Numbered from the stretch's first letter, positions 1-8,500 are shown. The stretch: DNA of 64,000 bases from Casp-actino8 sp964563545 (GCA_964563545.1 CAZLXB010000010.1:1-64000); one strand, 5' to 3'. Numbers and translations are program-made. The notes: a model not told the origin generated them from the letters alone.

Positions 1-968
1 AGGAGTCGGTACACCGCCTGGCGAACGGTCTCCGACTCGGGGAACGGACTGTCCACCTGCACGGTGATGGTGGGGAACACCGCGACCATCGAGCTCGGGG
101 CCACGGTCGCGAGAACCATCACGATCTCTCCGAGGTCGTATCCGTACACGTCGAGATCGTCCGGGTTGGCCTCCGCGTCCTCGATCCGCTGATAGGCGAT
201 CTGCCACGTTCTCACCGGCCCGGCGAAGAGCGCCGACATGAAACTCGCCATGTCGGCCGGCACCTGTGCGCCCACATCGGTGATCACCGGTGCCGGTTGG
301 GTGCCGATCTTGCCCGAACCCACTGCGTTCACCACTCCGTCCCACAACGCTTTGACGAAAGGAAGCCGTTCGGACTCGGGTTGGTCTGCGTCACGCGCCG
401 CCAGCACCGCAGCCGCCTGCAGTGGGGTGAACGAGTTCGAACCCTGATCGGCAACTTTGCGGATCTGATCGTCCTCGGTATCGAGGACATCGGCCGAGAA
501 TCGGGCCTCGATCGTGCCCACTCGCGCGAGCAGGTCACCCGTGCCGTCCACACCCTCCACCGCGATGAGGTCGATCTGCGTGTTGGTCAGGCTCTCCACG
601 GCGGCTTTCAAGGCCTCCGGCCCATCGGACCCGTAGACATCGGCGAGCCGCTTGGGTTCCCCAGCCGGTTGACCGCTCATGGCGAGTCCTACCGGCAACG
701 ACATGATCGTTCCGCCCGCTCCATTCGGAGCGATGGCCAGAACGCTGAGCGACGCGAGGTAGTTCTGCTCGTCGGTCGTGGCCAGAATCGCGGTCGGCGT
801 GGTGGGAATCGACACGGTCGGCAACGCCACCACTGCTTCGGCGGCCCTCGAATCGCGCACGGCACGCCACGCGACCACTGCCGACACCGGCAGGCAACCC
901 ATCACGACAATGCCGCTCGCCAGCGCGATGAGAGTCCGGCGACGTCGCCGACGTACGAGCACACTCAC
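1..968 (-). CDS. Degenerate LCP (LytR-CpsA-Psr)-like membrane-anchored protein, partial
   Basis: The frame is open from a GTG at 968 to the window edge (322 codons) and runs off the end. The N-terminus has an Arg-rich stretch followed by one hydrophobic segment (about residues 11-36), as in type II membrane-anchored LCP proteins. The next part (residues about 60-200) has the LCP rhythm: a strand ending TIMSLPVGLAM where LCP enzymes have SIPRD, a LADVYGSDGPEAL segment where they have KINAAY..GG, then a QIDLIAVEGV strand. The catalytic Arg and Asp of true LCP transferases are absent, so a cell-wall ligase activity is doubtful. GTGA overlaps the nadD stop by 4 nt, so the two are translationally coupled, a common actinobacterial pairing. 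The family call is inferred. Confidence 0.55.
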   Translation of the reverse strand, partial: MSVLVRRRRRRTLIALASGIVVMGCLPVSAVVAWRAVRDSRAAEAVVALPTVSIPTTPTAILATTDEQNYLASLSVLAIAPNGAGGTIMSLPVGLAMSGQPAGEPKRLADVYGSDGPEALKAAVESLTNTQIDLIAVEGVDGTGDLLARVGTIEARFSADVLDTEDDQIRKVADQGSNSFTPLQAAAVLAARDADQPESERLPFVKALWDGVVNAVGSGKIGTQPAPVITDVGAQVPADMASFMSALFAGPVRTWQIAYQRIEDAEANPDDLDVYGYDLGEIVMVLATVAPSSMVAVFPTITVQVDSPFPESETVRQAVYRL

Positions 969-1582
969 GCGCGATCACATCCGGCGCCGTACAGGTGACG
1001 CTCGCGGATCACGGCGAGGACTTCATCGGTGATCAGGTAATCGAGCGGTCGACCATCCACGAAACGCGCCCGCAGATCGGTGCTCGATACCTCGAGGTGC
1101 GGAACCTCCACACGCATCCAGTCGATCGTCGACGACAGTTGCACCGGAGCTCCCGGTCGATCGACCACCACGATTCGGCTGAGGGCGAGCACATCCTCGA
1201 AGCGTTCCCACGTTGTGATACCCGAGGCCGCGTCATCACCGACGATGGTGAATATCTCGGCCTCCGGCTCGGCGGCTCGCAGAGCCGCCAATGTGTCCGC
1301 CGTATAACTCTCGCCCCCGTGATCGATCTCCCACCGCCCCGCCTCCAGACCCGCCACACCGCGGACCGCGGCTTCGACCATGGCCAGACGGTCGACGGCT
1401 GGCGTGATCCGACGCTGACCTTCCTTTTGCCAAGGGATGTTGGCCACCATCAGGATCACTCGGTCGAGGCCGAGGGCATGCCGGACGTTCACCGCTGTCA
1501 CGAGGTGGCCCACATGAACCGGGTCGAAGGTGCCCCCGAACAAGCCGATCCGGGGCGGACGGTCGGACAACGGGGCAGGCAC
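965..1582 (-). CDS. nadD: Nicotinate-nucleotide adenylyltransferase
   Basis: A protein of 205 residues that makes nicotinic acid adenine dinucleotide from nicotinate mononucleotide and ATP in NAD synthesis. The nucleotidyltransferase motif GGTFDPVHVGH lies at about residues 15-25, and the C-terminal VSSTDLRAR matches the ISSTxIR motif. I chose the GTG at 1582: it puts the GGTFDP motif at the family's usual distance from the N-terminus, and a TAGACT hexamer (1591-1596) lies 8 nt upstream, giving a nearly leaderless mRNA. An upstream ATG at 1714 would add 44 unlike residues. The stop overlaps the downstream LCP-like gene. Confidence 0.93.
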   Translation of the reverse strand: MPAPLSDRPPRIGLFGGTFDPVHVGHLVTAVNVRHALGLDRVILMVANIPWQKEGQRRITPAVDRLAMVEAAVRGVAGLEAGRWEIDHGGESYTADTLAALRAAEPEAEIFTIVGDDAASGITTWERFEDVLALSRIVVVDRPGAPVQLSSTIDWMRVEVPHLEVSSTDLRARFVDGRPLDYLITDEVLAVIRERHLYGAGCDRA

Positions 1583-1918
1583 GGTCGGCGAGTCTACGGT
1601 TCGACCCCGTTTCCGCAGGTCAGAGGGGTCAACCCAGTGTCTTCGGAAATCCTGCGGAATTTCCTCAAGTCGGCCCGGCTTCTGGCCGAAAAACCGGGCG
1701 AAGTTACCGCCCACATTCGACTAGCCACAACCCAAAGAAACTGATAACTTTCGGGTCCCTCTTCGGGACCCCCCAGTTCCGACCCGAGTTTCTTGACCCC
1801 CACATAACGACCCCCTTGTCCTCTATTGCCCCGCTGCGGGTGGAGCTCGAGCCGATGTGCCGGACTTCACGAGAGTTCGAGGAACAACGAGACCAGACGA
1901 ACAGTTGAGAACAACATC
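1583..1918. other. Divergent intergenic region between nadD and a sigma-factor gene
   Basis: This 336-bp stretch has no credible gene on either strand. It holds the nadD promoter (TAGACT at 1591-1596 on the minus strand), a perfect 7-bp hairpin at 1753-1771, and what must be the promoter and long leader of the sigma gene that starts at 1919. I cannot place the sigma -10 with confidence. TAACTT at 1745-1750 would start transcription inside the hairpin, and TTGACC at 1793-1798 has no good -10 at 16-18 bp. Confidence 0.5.
1753..1771. repeat. Perfect inverted repeat (hairpin) upstream of the sigma gene
   Basis: GGGTCCC (1753-1759), loop TCTTC, GGGACCC (1765-1771). There is no T-run after it on the plus strand, so it is not an obvious terminator. 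It lies about 150 nt before the sigma start codon and could be a 5'-leader structure or an operator. Confidence 0.5.
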
Positions 1919-2746
1919 ATGAATGACTCCATCGGTATCTACCTGAACGACATCGGCAAGGTCCCCTTGCTCACCGCCGAGGACGAGCGCGTCCTGTCCC
2001 GCGCCATCGAAAAGGGCCGCGAGGCCGCCGCCCGCAAGGCGTCCGGGGAAAAGGGTGCGGCGATCAATCGCGACATCCGTGAAGCCGCCAAGGCCAAGGA
2101 TCGCTTCATCCGCGCCAACCTTCGCCTCGTGGTCTCGATCGCCCGCCGCTATCCGCTCCCCCAGGGCATGGACCTTCTCGATCTCATCCAGGAGGGCAAC
2201 CTCGGACTCGAGCATGCGGTCGACAAGTTCGACTGGCGCCGTGGCTTCAAGTTCTCCACGTATGCGACCTTCTGGATCCGCCAGGCCATCGGCCGCGCGC
2301 TCGACCAGAAGGCCAGCCTCATCCGTATCCCGGGAGACCGCTCGGCGAGTCTGCGCGCTGCGCTGCGTCAGGCCAGCGGCGACGGCGAGACCCTCGACAT
2401 CGCCAATGCCGAACTCCATCGCCTCACCACTCCGGTGTCGCTCGACAAGACCATCGGCGACGACGGTGACGCGACCCTCGGTGATCTCATGGCCAATGGC
2501 GACCCGACGCCTGAGGACCACATCATCGCCCAGGGCGAGACCGAACAGCTCTCCAAGCTCCTCGACACCCTCGATGCCCGCGCCCGCTATGCGGTCGAGG
2601 CCCGTTTTGGCCTCATCGACGGTGAGCGCAAGAGCTTCCGTGAAGTCGGCGAGAAGTTGGGCGTCACGGCCGAGGCGGCCCGCCGTCTCGTAAGCCGCGC
2701 CGTGGCCGGCTTGAAGGAAGAAGCCGACGGCATCTTCGCCGCCTAA
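1919..2746 (+). CDS. Atypical sigma-70 family RNA polymerase sigma factor lacking region 3
   Basis: A protein of 275 residues. Region 1.2 is at residues 5-35 (IYLNDIGKVPLLTAEDER). Region 2 (60-138) is well conserved, with DLIQEGNLGL, GFKFSTYATFWIRQAIGRAL and SLIRIP. Group 1/2 sigma factors have about 75 residues of region 3 next; here only a short linker (140-175) leads to a VSLDKTIGDDGDATLGDL stretch and region 4 (212-270). The region 4.2 helix reads TAEAARRLVSRAVAGLK in place of the canonical TRERVRQIE, so -35 recognition should differ. I chose the ATG at 1919 because the region 1.2 motif normally begins within the first few residues; an upstream ATG at 1826 adds unrelated sequence. A strong terminator follows. 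The regulon is unknown. Confidence 0.88.
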   Translation: MNDSIGIYLNDIGKVPLLTAEDERVLSRAIEKGREAAARKASGEKGAAINRDIREAAKAKDRFIRANLRLVVSIARRYPLPQGMDLLDLIQEGNLGLEHAVDKFDWRRGFKFSTYATFWIRQAIGRALDQKASLIRIPGDRSASLRAALRQASGDGETLDIANAELHRLTTPVSLDKTIGDDGDATLGDLMANGDPTPEDHIIAQGETEQLSKLLDTLDARARYAVEARFGLIDGERKSFREVGEKLGVTAEAARRLVSRAVAGLKEEADGIFAA

Positions 2747-2782
2747 TTCATCGGGCTTCGTCCCCATTCGTTCCCTTTCCAA

Positions 2783-2824
2783 AACGACCCGGCGCCTTCT
2801 GGTGCCGGGTCGTTAGGCTTTTTT
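2783..2824 (+). terminator. Rho-independent terminator of the sigma gene
   Basis: A 14-bp GC-rich stem (AACGACCCGGCGCC pairing with GGTGCCGGGTCGTT, one G-T wobble), a 4-nt loop, then AGGC and six T residues at 2819-2824. The T-run ends one base before the aroG start codon. Confidence 0.9.
2814..2819 (+). promoter_or_regulatory. -10 hexamer TAGGCT for leaderless aroG
   Basis: The hexamer ends 6 nt before the ATG at 2826, so transcription should start on the A of the start codon. It overlaps the last base of the terminator stem and the first T of its T-run. Confidence 0.6.
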
Positions 2825-2825
2825 C

Positions 2826-4181
2826 ATGCCCTCGACGTGGACCCCGACCTCATGGCGCGCCTTTCCCGTCGTGCAGCAGCCCGACTGGCCCGATGAGGGC
2901 GATCTCGACCGGGCGCTGAAGCAGATCGCCTCCTATCCCCCGCTGGTCTTTGCCGGCGAGGCTCGCTCACTGCAGAACGCGCTGGCCCAAGTGTCGGCGG
3001 GTAACGCATTCCTCCTGCAGGCCGGCGACTGCGCCGAGAGTTTCGACGACTTCTCGGCCAACAACATCCGCGAGAAACTGCGGGTGATCCTGCAGATGGC
3101 CGTGGTGCTCACCTACAGCCTCGGTGTGCCCACGGTGAAGGTGGGTCGCATCGCCGGCCAGTTCGCCAAGCCCCGCAGCAGCGCCACCGAGAAGGTGGGT
3201 GACCTCGAGATCCCGAGTTTCCGCGGCCACATCGTCAACGACCCCACGCCCACTCCGGCCGCCCGCATTCCCGACCCCGATCGTCTCGTGCAGGCGTATC
3301 ACCAGTCGGCCAGCACGCTGAATCTCGTACGCGCCTTCACCAAGGGCGGCTTCGCGGACTTGTCGCGAGTTCACGCATGGACACAGGAATTCGTGGGTTC
3401 GAGCCCCGAAGGCCAACGCTACGAACAACTGGCCACCGAGATCGATCGCGCCCTCCGTTTCATGCGGGCCTGCGGTGTCGACACCGAGAACACCTCGTCA
3501 CTTCATGAGGTCGACGTCTACACGAGCCACGAGGCACTCTTGCTCGGCTACGAAGAAGCCCTCACCCGCCAGGACTCGCTCACTGGCGGTTGGTACGACT
3601 GCTCGGCGCACATGCTCTGGATCGGTGAACGCACCCGCCAACTCGACGGTGCTCACATCGAATTCCTCCGTGGTGTGGGCAACCCGATCGGCTGCAAGAT
3701 CGGCGCCGCCACCGATGTGGAGTACGTGCTCGAGCTCTGCCAGGCGCTGAACCCGGCTCGCGTCCCGGGCCGGCTCACGCTCATCAGCCGCATGGGCGCC
3801 GACAAGGTGGAGGATGCCTTGCGCCCCTTGCTGCGCGCCGTCACCGATGCCGGCCATCCGGTGGTGTGGGCGTGCGATCCGATGCACGCCAACACCTTCA
3901 CCTCGACGAGTGGCCACAAGACACGCCACTTCGACGACATCCTGCGCGAGATCTCCGGCTTCGTGAACGCCCACCGCGCCGAGGGCACCTGGCCGGGCGG
4001 CATTCACGTGGAACTTACCGGCGACAACGTGACCGAATGTCTCGGTGGAGCCGATGATCTGCAAGTCGCCGACCTCGTCGACCGCTACCACACGGTGTGC
4101 GATCCGCGTCTCAACGCACGCCAGGGCCTCGATCTCGCTTTTGCCGTGGCCGAACTCATCCGCTCGTCCGGCTTTGCCTGA
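2826..4181 (+). CDS. aroG: 3-deoxy-7-phosphoheptulonate synthase, class II
   Basis: A protein of 451 residues catalysing the first step of the shikimate pathway (PEP plus erythrose 4-phosphate to DAHP). The class II (plant/actinobacterial) type is shown by the N-terminal TSWRAFPVVQQPDWPDE, the QAGDCAESF segment (about 65-73) with the metal-binding Cys, the GRIAGQFAKPRS segment, and CDPMHANT near residue 350. Length is normal for the family (450-470). The start codon directly follows a terminator T-run; TAGGCT at 2814-2819 predicts a leaderless mRNA. The following hydrolase start overlaps its 3' end. Confidence 0.96.
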   Translation: MPSTWTPTSWRAFPVVQQPDWPDEGDLDRALKQIASYPPLVFAGEARSLQNALAQVSAGNAFLLQAGDCAESFDDFSANNIREKLRVILQMAVVLTYSLGVPTVKVGRIAGQFAKPRSSATEKVGDLEIPSFRGHIVNDPTPTPAARIPDPDRLVQAYHQSASTLNLVRAFTKGGFADLSRVHAWTQEFVGSSPEGQRYEQLATEIDRALRFMRACGVDTENTSSLHEVDVYTSHEALLLGYEEALTRQDSLTGGWYDCSAHMLWIGERTRQLDGAHIEFLRGVGNPIGCKIGAATDVEYVLELCQALNPARVPGRLTLISRMGADKVEDALRPLLRAVTDAGHPVVWACDPMHANTFTSTSGHKTRHFDDILREISGFVNAHRAEGTWPGGIHVELTGDNVTECLGGADDLQVADLVDRYHTVCDPRLNARQGLDLAFAVAELIRSSGFA

Positions 4182-5007
4182 TCGCACCCCGGCCGATGTC
4201 CTCGCGCTGATCGACTCGTGGCCCGTCGAAAGGGCCGCCGCCGCCATCTTGCGCAAAGGAGAAGTCGTCGCGACCCGCGGTGATCACTCGTCGACGTTTC
4301 GGCTCGCTTCGATCTCCAAGATGATGACGGCTTGGGCGGTTCTGATCGCCGTCGAAGAAGGCATCACGTCTCTCGACGAACCCGTCGAGCCGGCGACCGT
4401 GCGTCATCTGCTCGCACATGCATCGGGTTTCGGGTTCGACGGTGACAAGCCACTCATGGCCCCGGGTCGCAAGCGCATCTACTCGAACACCGGCATCGAA
4501 ACGGTGGCGCGCCACGTCGCCCAACGAGCTGGCATGGATTTTGCCGACTATCTGCACGAAGCAGTGTTCACTCCGCTCGGCATGTCGCGCTCCGAACTGC
4601 GCGGCTCACCCGCCTACAACGTCTTTTCGACTCTCGACGACACCGCAACTTTCGTGGCCGAGCTCATGCGGCCTCGCCTCGTGAGCTCGGCCACCGCTCA
4701 CGAGGCCACATCAGTGCAGTTCGCCGAACTCGGTGGAGTGATCCCGGGTCTCGGCTCGTACACACCCAATCCTTGGGGGCTCGGAATCGAGATCCGTGGA
4801 GAGAAGTCACCGCACTGGACCGGAACCCGAAATTCACCTTCGACCTTTGGCCATTTCGGCGGTAGCGGAACCATGACCTGGGTCGACCCCACACTCGATC
4901 TCGCCCTTGTTGCCCTCACCGACCGCGACTTCGACCAGTGGTCGGCCGATGCATTGCGCCTCTGGCCCGAGATCAGCGACGCGGCCGTCGACTGGGTGCG
5001 CGGCTGA
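4174..5007 (+). CDS. Serine hydrolase, class C beta-lactamase / D-Ala-D-Ala peptidase family
   Basis: A protein of 277 residues if the TTG at 4174 is the start, overlapping the aroG stop by 8 nt. Motifs are in the right order for the family: the SxxK nucleophile motif in LASISKMM (about residue 48), the Tyr motif YSNTG (about 108), and HFGGSGT near residue 230 in place of KTG. There is no signal peptide, which argues for a cytoplasmic esterase-like enzyme rather than a resistance beta-lactamase. The protein is short for the family. It is coupled to aroG upstream and followed one base later by an MFS gene. Substrate unknown; the start is uncertain by some codons. Confidence 0.8.
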   Translation: MPDRTPADVLALIDSWPVERAAAAILRKGEVVATRGDHSSTFRLASISKMMTAWAVLIAVEEGITSLDEPVEPATVRHLLAHASGFGFDGDKPLMAPGRKRIYSNTGIETVARHVAQRAGMDFADYLHEAVFTPLGMSRSELRGSPAYNVFSTLDDTATFVAELMRPRLVSSATAHEATSVQFAELGGVIPGLGSYTPNPWGLGIEIRGEKSPHWTGTRNSPSTFGHFGGSGTMTWVDPTLDLALVALTDRDFDQWSADALRLWPEISDAAVDWVRG

Positions 5008-5008
5008 C

Positions 5009-6166
5009 ATGACCTCGACTCGCACCACCGAACGCGTGCTCCTCGCATCGGCATTCATCCTCGCCGCCAGCAACAGCCTCGTGTTTGCGCTCATGGGCAA
5101 TCTGCAGGACCGCTACGGATTCACCGATGCCGGGCTCGGCTTCATCGCCGCCGCCGCATTCCTGTCGTCGTTCGTCATGATGGTCCTGGTCGCCCCTCTT
5201 GCCGACCGCGGCCACGCGAAGACACTTCTGATCGTCGGCACCTTGCTCGCCATCACCGCCAACCTGATCTTCGCGACCGGATCCTCGCTCGGAATCTTCG
5301 TTCTCGCCCGGGCGATCGGCGGCATGTCGACAGGATGTTTCATGCCACCCGCCTACGCACTCATGGCATCGTTGTCGACGAGTGGAACATCGGAGCGCAT
5401 GGGAGCGATGCGTGGAATCGAACTCGGTGGCTTCGTGACCGGACCCGTGATCGGTGGCTTCCTCGTCGGCCCACTCGGTCTTCGTTGGCCCTTCGTGATC
5501 TTTGCCAGCACGGCAACGCTCGCCACACTGATCGTCGGTAGCCAGAATCTGCCCAAACTCGTGCGCACCGGCGAATCGAGTCGCCTGGCATTCGGACTTC
5601 TTCGTCATCGTTCGGTTCTCGTACCGATTCTCTTCCTCGTGGCCATCGCGCTCCCGGTCGGTATCTACGACAGCTTGTGGGACCGTTACCTGACCGACAT
5701 CGGGGCGAGTGACATGGTCGTCGGCCTCAGCCTCGCCGCCTACGCCGCACCTTTCGTTCTGTTGTCGCGTTTCGGGGGCCGGCTCGCCGACCGCACGAGT
5801 CGCGTGCGAGTGGCCTTCGTGTCGTTGCTGTTCATCGCACCGCTGACGGCCACGTACGGACTCTTCTCGGTGCCGTGGATTCCGATCATGTTCGGCGTGG
5901 TGGAAGCGAGTTTTCAGGCTGCGGCTCAACCGGCGGCGAGTGGAATGCTCGCCGCCGGAGCCCCACCCGGACGGGCGAGCGCGGCGCAGGGTTTGGCCGG
6001 CGCGTGCAATCAACTCATTGCCGCCAGCGTGGCCATGCTCGCCACGTGGGGGTATGGCCACTTCTCGGCGCGCACCATCTTTGGTGCCGCCGGTCTTGGC
6101 CTACTCATGATCGGGTTCGTTGCGCGCTACCTGGCGCGCAAACTTCCAACGCCGGCGTTCAGCTGA
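5009..6166 (+). CDS. Major facilitator superfamily transporter
   Basis: A protein of 385 residues with about 12 hydrophobic segments. The first helix starts near residue 9, and the loop PLADRGHAKTLL after helix 2 is the MFS signature (D-R-x-G-x-x). An equivalent GGRLADRTSRVR loop in the second half shows the internal duplication. The ATG at 5009 follows the hydrolase stop by one base, so the two are probably co-transcribed. It converges on and overlaps the thiolase gene by 8 nt. The substrate cannot be told from sequence. Confidence 0.9.
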   Translation: MTSTRTTERVLLASAFILAASNSLVFALMGNLQDRYGFTDAGLGFIAAAAFLSSFVMMVLVAPLADRGHAKTLLIVGTLLAITANLIFATGSSLGIFVLARAIGGMSTGCFMPPAYALMASLSTSGTSERMGAMRGIELGGFVTGPVIGGFLVGPLGLRWPFVIFASTATLATLIVGSQNLPKLVRTGESSRLAFGLLRHRSVLVPILFLVAIALPVGIYDSLWDRYLTDIGASDMVVGLSLAAYAAPFVLLSRFGGRLADRTSRVRVAFVSLLFIAPLTATYGLFSVPWIPIMFGVVEASFQAAAQPAASGMLAAGAPPGRASAAQGLAGACNQLIAASVAMLATWGYGHFSARTIFGAAGLGLLMIGFVARYLARKLPTPAFS

Positions 6167-7361
6167 GCCGCTCGACGATCATGGCCAGACCCTGGCCACC
6201 GCCCACGCACATCGTCTCGAGGCCGTACCTCTTGTCGGTCTCCTGGAGTCCGTGAATGAGAGTCGTCATGATGCGGGCGCCGGTCATGCCGAACGGATGG
6301 CCGAGGGCGATCGCGCCTCCGTGCACGTTCAACTTGTCCCACGAGATACCGAGGTGCTTGGCCGACGGGATCACCTGGGCCGCGAAGGCCTCGTTGATCT
6401 CCACCAGATCGATCTGATCGATCGACAGTCCGGCTCGCTTCAGCGCCTGACGACTCGCCTCGATCGGGCCAAGACCCATGATCTCGGGATTCAGGGCCGA
6501 CACTCCCGACGACACCACACGCGCGAGCGGCTTCAAGCCGAGTGCCTTGGCCTTGGTGTCGCTCATCACCATCACTGCGGCCGCACCGTCGTTCAGCGGG
6601 CACGCGTTGCCGGCCGTGATCTGACCATCGGGGCGGAACGCCGGCTTGAGCGAACCCAGACCTTCGAGCGTGGTGCCCTCGCGCGGGCAGTCGTCCTTGT
6701 CGACCACGGTGCCGTCGGGCAACGTGAGCGGAGTGATCTCGTCGGCGAAGAATCCGTTGGCGACGTTCGCGCTCGCCCGATCCTGACTCAACTTCGCGAA
6801 CTGGTCCATCTCCTCACGAGTCACACCTTCGACTTCACGGACGTTCTCGGCGGTCTGACCCATGGCGATGTAGGCGTCGGGCAATCCGGCCGGCGGTGTC
6901 CACGTCGGCTGCCCGCCGCCCGAACGCAACTTGCTGCGCTCACCGGGGGTTCCAAAGATCGGATTCGGTGCGGTGTCGCTCGCGCCCGAGCCGTAGCGAC
7001 TCACGGCTTCCACACCGGCGGCAATGAAGCAATCACCTTCACCCGACTTGATGGCGTGCGCGGCCATACGAATCGTCTGCAACGACGATGAGCAGTAGCG
7101 GTTCACCGTGACGCCCGGTGCCTCCGGGATTCCGGCCAACAACGCGACGATGCGACCCAGGTTGAAACCTGCCTCGCCCGCCGGTTGACCCACACCCATG
7201 ATGAGGTCCTCGACATCGGAGCCCTTCACCTGCGGCACCTTGGCCATCAGGGCCTTCACGATCTGGGCCGCCATGTCGTCGGTGCGCAAGGTGGTCAACG
7301 ACCCCTTGTGGGCGCGGCCAATCGGGCTGCGGGCGGTGGCGACGATCACTGCTTCGGGCAT
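6159..7361 (-). CDS. Acetyl-CoA acetyltransferase (thiolase)
   Basis: A protein of 400 residues joining or cleaving acyl-CoA units in beta-oxidation or acetoacetyl-CoA formation. All three catalytic residues are present: the acyl-accepting Cys90 in NRYCSSSLQT, His355 in GGAIALGHPFG and Cys385 in CVGGGQG. NEAFAAQ is also conserved. The start is supported by an AAGGAG ribosome-binding site 5 nt before the ATG, so this gene is not leaderless, unlike many neighbours. It stands alone on the minus strand and may be its own unit. Whether it is biosynthetic or degradative cannot be decided. Confidence 0.95.
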   Translation of the reverse strand: MPEAVIVATARSPIGRAHKGSLTTLRTDDMAAQIVKALMAKVPQVKGSDVEDLIMGVGQPAGEAGFNLGRIVALLAGIPEAPGVTVNRYCSSSLQTIRMAAHAIKSGEGDCFIAAGVEAVSRYGSGASDTAPNPIFGTPGERSKLRSGGGQPTWTPPAGLPDAYIAMGQTAENVREVEGVTREEMDQFAKLSQDRASANVANGFFADEITPLTLPDGTVVDKDDCPREGTTLEGLGSLKPAFRPDGQITAGNACPLNDGAAAVMVMSDTKAKALGLKPLARVVSSGVSALNPEIMGLGPIEASRQALKRAGLSIDQIDLVEINEAFAAQVIPSAKHLGISWDKLNVHGGAIALGHPFGMTGARIMTTLIHGLQETDKRYGLETMCVGGGQGLAMIVERLS

Positions 7362-7436
7362 GACTTCTCCTTGTCGTTGGAACGGCGTGAGCGTAGTCGT
7401 CGACCGGTTCCGGCCGACAAGCGACGGTGGTTTCCC

Positions 7437-8030
7437 CTAGAGGTGGTGGGTCTCGTTGAACGAGGTCAGCGACGCCGATTCACCCGCTACGGCCAGCCGC
7501 GAGACCGCCGCGGTGTCGAGCCGCATCCGCCACGACAACGCGAGTTCGGCGCCGAGCGCCCACACGATGGCCGCCTTGATGGGCGACACGTGACTCACGA
7601 TCACGATGCGCCGACCAGCCGCCCGCGACGCCCAGTACGCGCACGCCTCGACGACCCGCGACGAGACGTCACGCAAGGATTCACCTCCGGACGGCGCGAA
7701 GGAGTCGTCTCGACGCCACCGATCCCACGTCACGGCCGGCACATCACTCTGGAGTCGTCCGTCGAATTCTCCGTAAGCGAGTTCGATCCAACGTTCGTCG
7801 ACCACGACCTCGCGACCGGCCGCGATCGACTCGGCCGTGTGACGCGCACGCTGCAGCGGACTGCTCACGACGATGTCCTCGGGGCCGAGTTCGCCCGCCA
7901 GATACGTGCCGAGCGATTTCGCCTGTCGGCGTCCGACTTCGTCGAGCGGTTCGTCGAGCCGACCCTGCATCCGGCCCTGGGCATTGAGCGCCGTCCGACC
8001 ATGGCGAACCAGGATGATCTGGCCGGTCAT
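7437..8030 (-). CDS. Histidine phosphatase family protein (phosphoglycerate mutase-like)
   Basis: A protein of 197 residues. The catalytic RHG motif lies at residues 9-11 (ILVRHGRTALN), a second Arg follows in SSPLQRARHTAE, and the distal catalytic His is in VSHVSPIKA. The E-x-x-x-G-x-x-x-G element is also recognisable (ELAYGEFDG). The family includes cobalamin phosphatases and acid phosphatases; the substrate is not evident. The ATG overlaps the stop of the membrane hydrolase upstream (ATGA), so the two are coupled, in an operon with the zinc-ribbon gene at 9209. Confidence 0.92.
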   Translation of the reverse strand: MTGQIILVRHGRTALNAQGRMQGRLDEPLDEVGRRQAKSLGTYLAGELGPEDIVVSSPLQRARHTAESIAAGREVVVDERWIELAYGEFDGRLQSDVPAVTWDRWRRDDSFAPSGGESLRDVSSRVVEACAYWASRAAGRRIVIVSHVSPIKAAIVWALGAELALSWRMRLDTAAVSRLAVAGESASLTSFNETHHL

Positions 8031-8500
8031 GAGGTGAGAGTTCCGTTCCGCAAGAAGTCCCGACGACGATCAGGCCGACCGAGCCCGAAGATTCGCCACG
8101 CGTGCACGCACAAGACGATGCCGACCACCTCGAGGAGAACGTTCAGAGCTCCCCGCTCGGCCGCCGGAAGCCTCGCGGCGTCGAACGACACGCCGGTGAA
8201 CGGCCACCAGAAGCCTCCGGTGTTGGCGAAAGCACCGTCGAAGACGAGATGCAAGAAGAGTCCGATCGGAACGGCGAGCAGTCGTCGACGACGCGCCCGT
8301 GCGCCGATGGTTGCCAGCATCACACCGACGAGAACGGCGACGCTGCCGACCAGGGAGTGGAAGCCACGCGCGCCGCCCCAGAGTCCATCGACCACGTCGG
8401 GAACGAGTGCCCCGATGATCAGGAAGCGGTTGTCGAAGCGCGCGTCGTGGAACACGTACCAGACGGCCAGAACCGATGTGCCGATGAACCAGAAGAACAC
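8027..8500 (-). CDS. Putative metal-dependent membrane hydrolase, YdjM/DUF457-like
   Basis: A protein of 157 residues. I chose the GTG at 8500 because the upstream gene stops at 8505 and a GGTGAG ribosome-binding site sits 3 nt before it. Four to five hydrophobic segments are visible. Polar residues typical of the YdjM-like family lie at membrane edges: LVPDVVDG, GFHSLVGS and LFLHLVFDG (His and Asp candidates for metal binding). It lies between a zinc-ribbon protein and a histidine phosphatase with 4-nt junctions. The family assignment is by pattern and the reaction is unknown. Confidence 0.65.
   Translation of the reverse strand: MFFWFIGTSVLAVWYVFHDARFDNRFLIIGALVPDVVDGLWGGARGFHSLVGSVAVLVGVMLATIGARARRRRLLAVPIGLFLHLVFDGAFANTGGFWWPFTGVSFDAARLPAAERGALNVLLEVVGIVLCVHAWRIFGLGRPDRRRDFLRNGTLTS

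Noticed and set aside
1583..1918. Riboswitch or small RNA gene upstream of the sigma gene
   Set aside because: Only one simple hairpin is visible; no known riboswitch core or promoter-terminator pair could be recognised.
4174..5007. Antibiotic-resistance beta-lactamase
   Set aside because: There is no signal peptide and the third motif is HFGG rather than KTG; a cytoplasmic esterase-like role is more likely.
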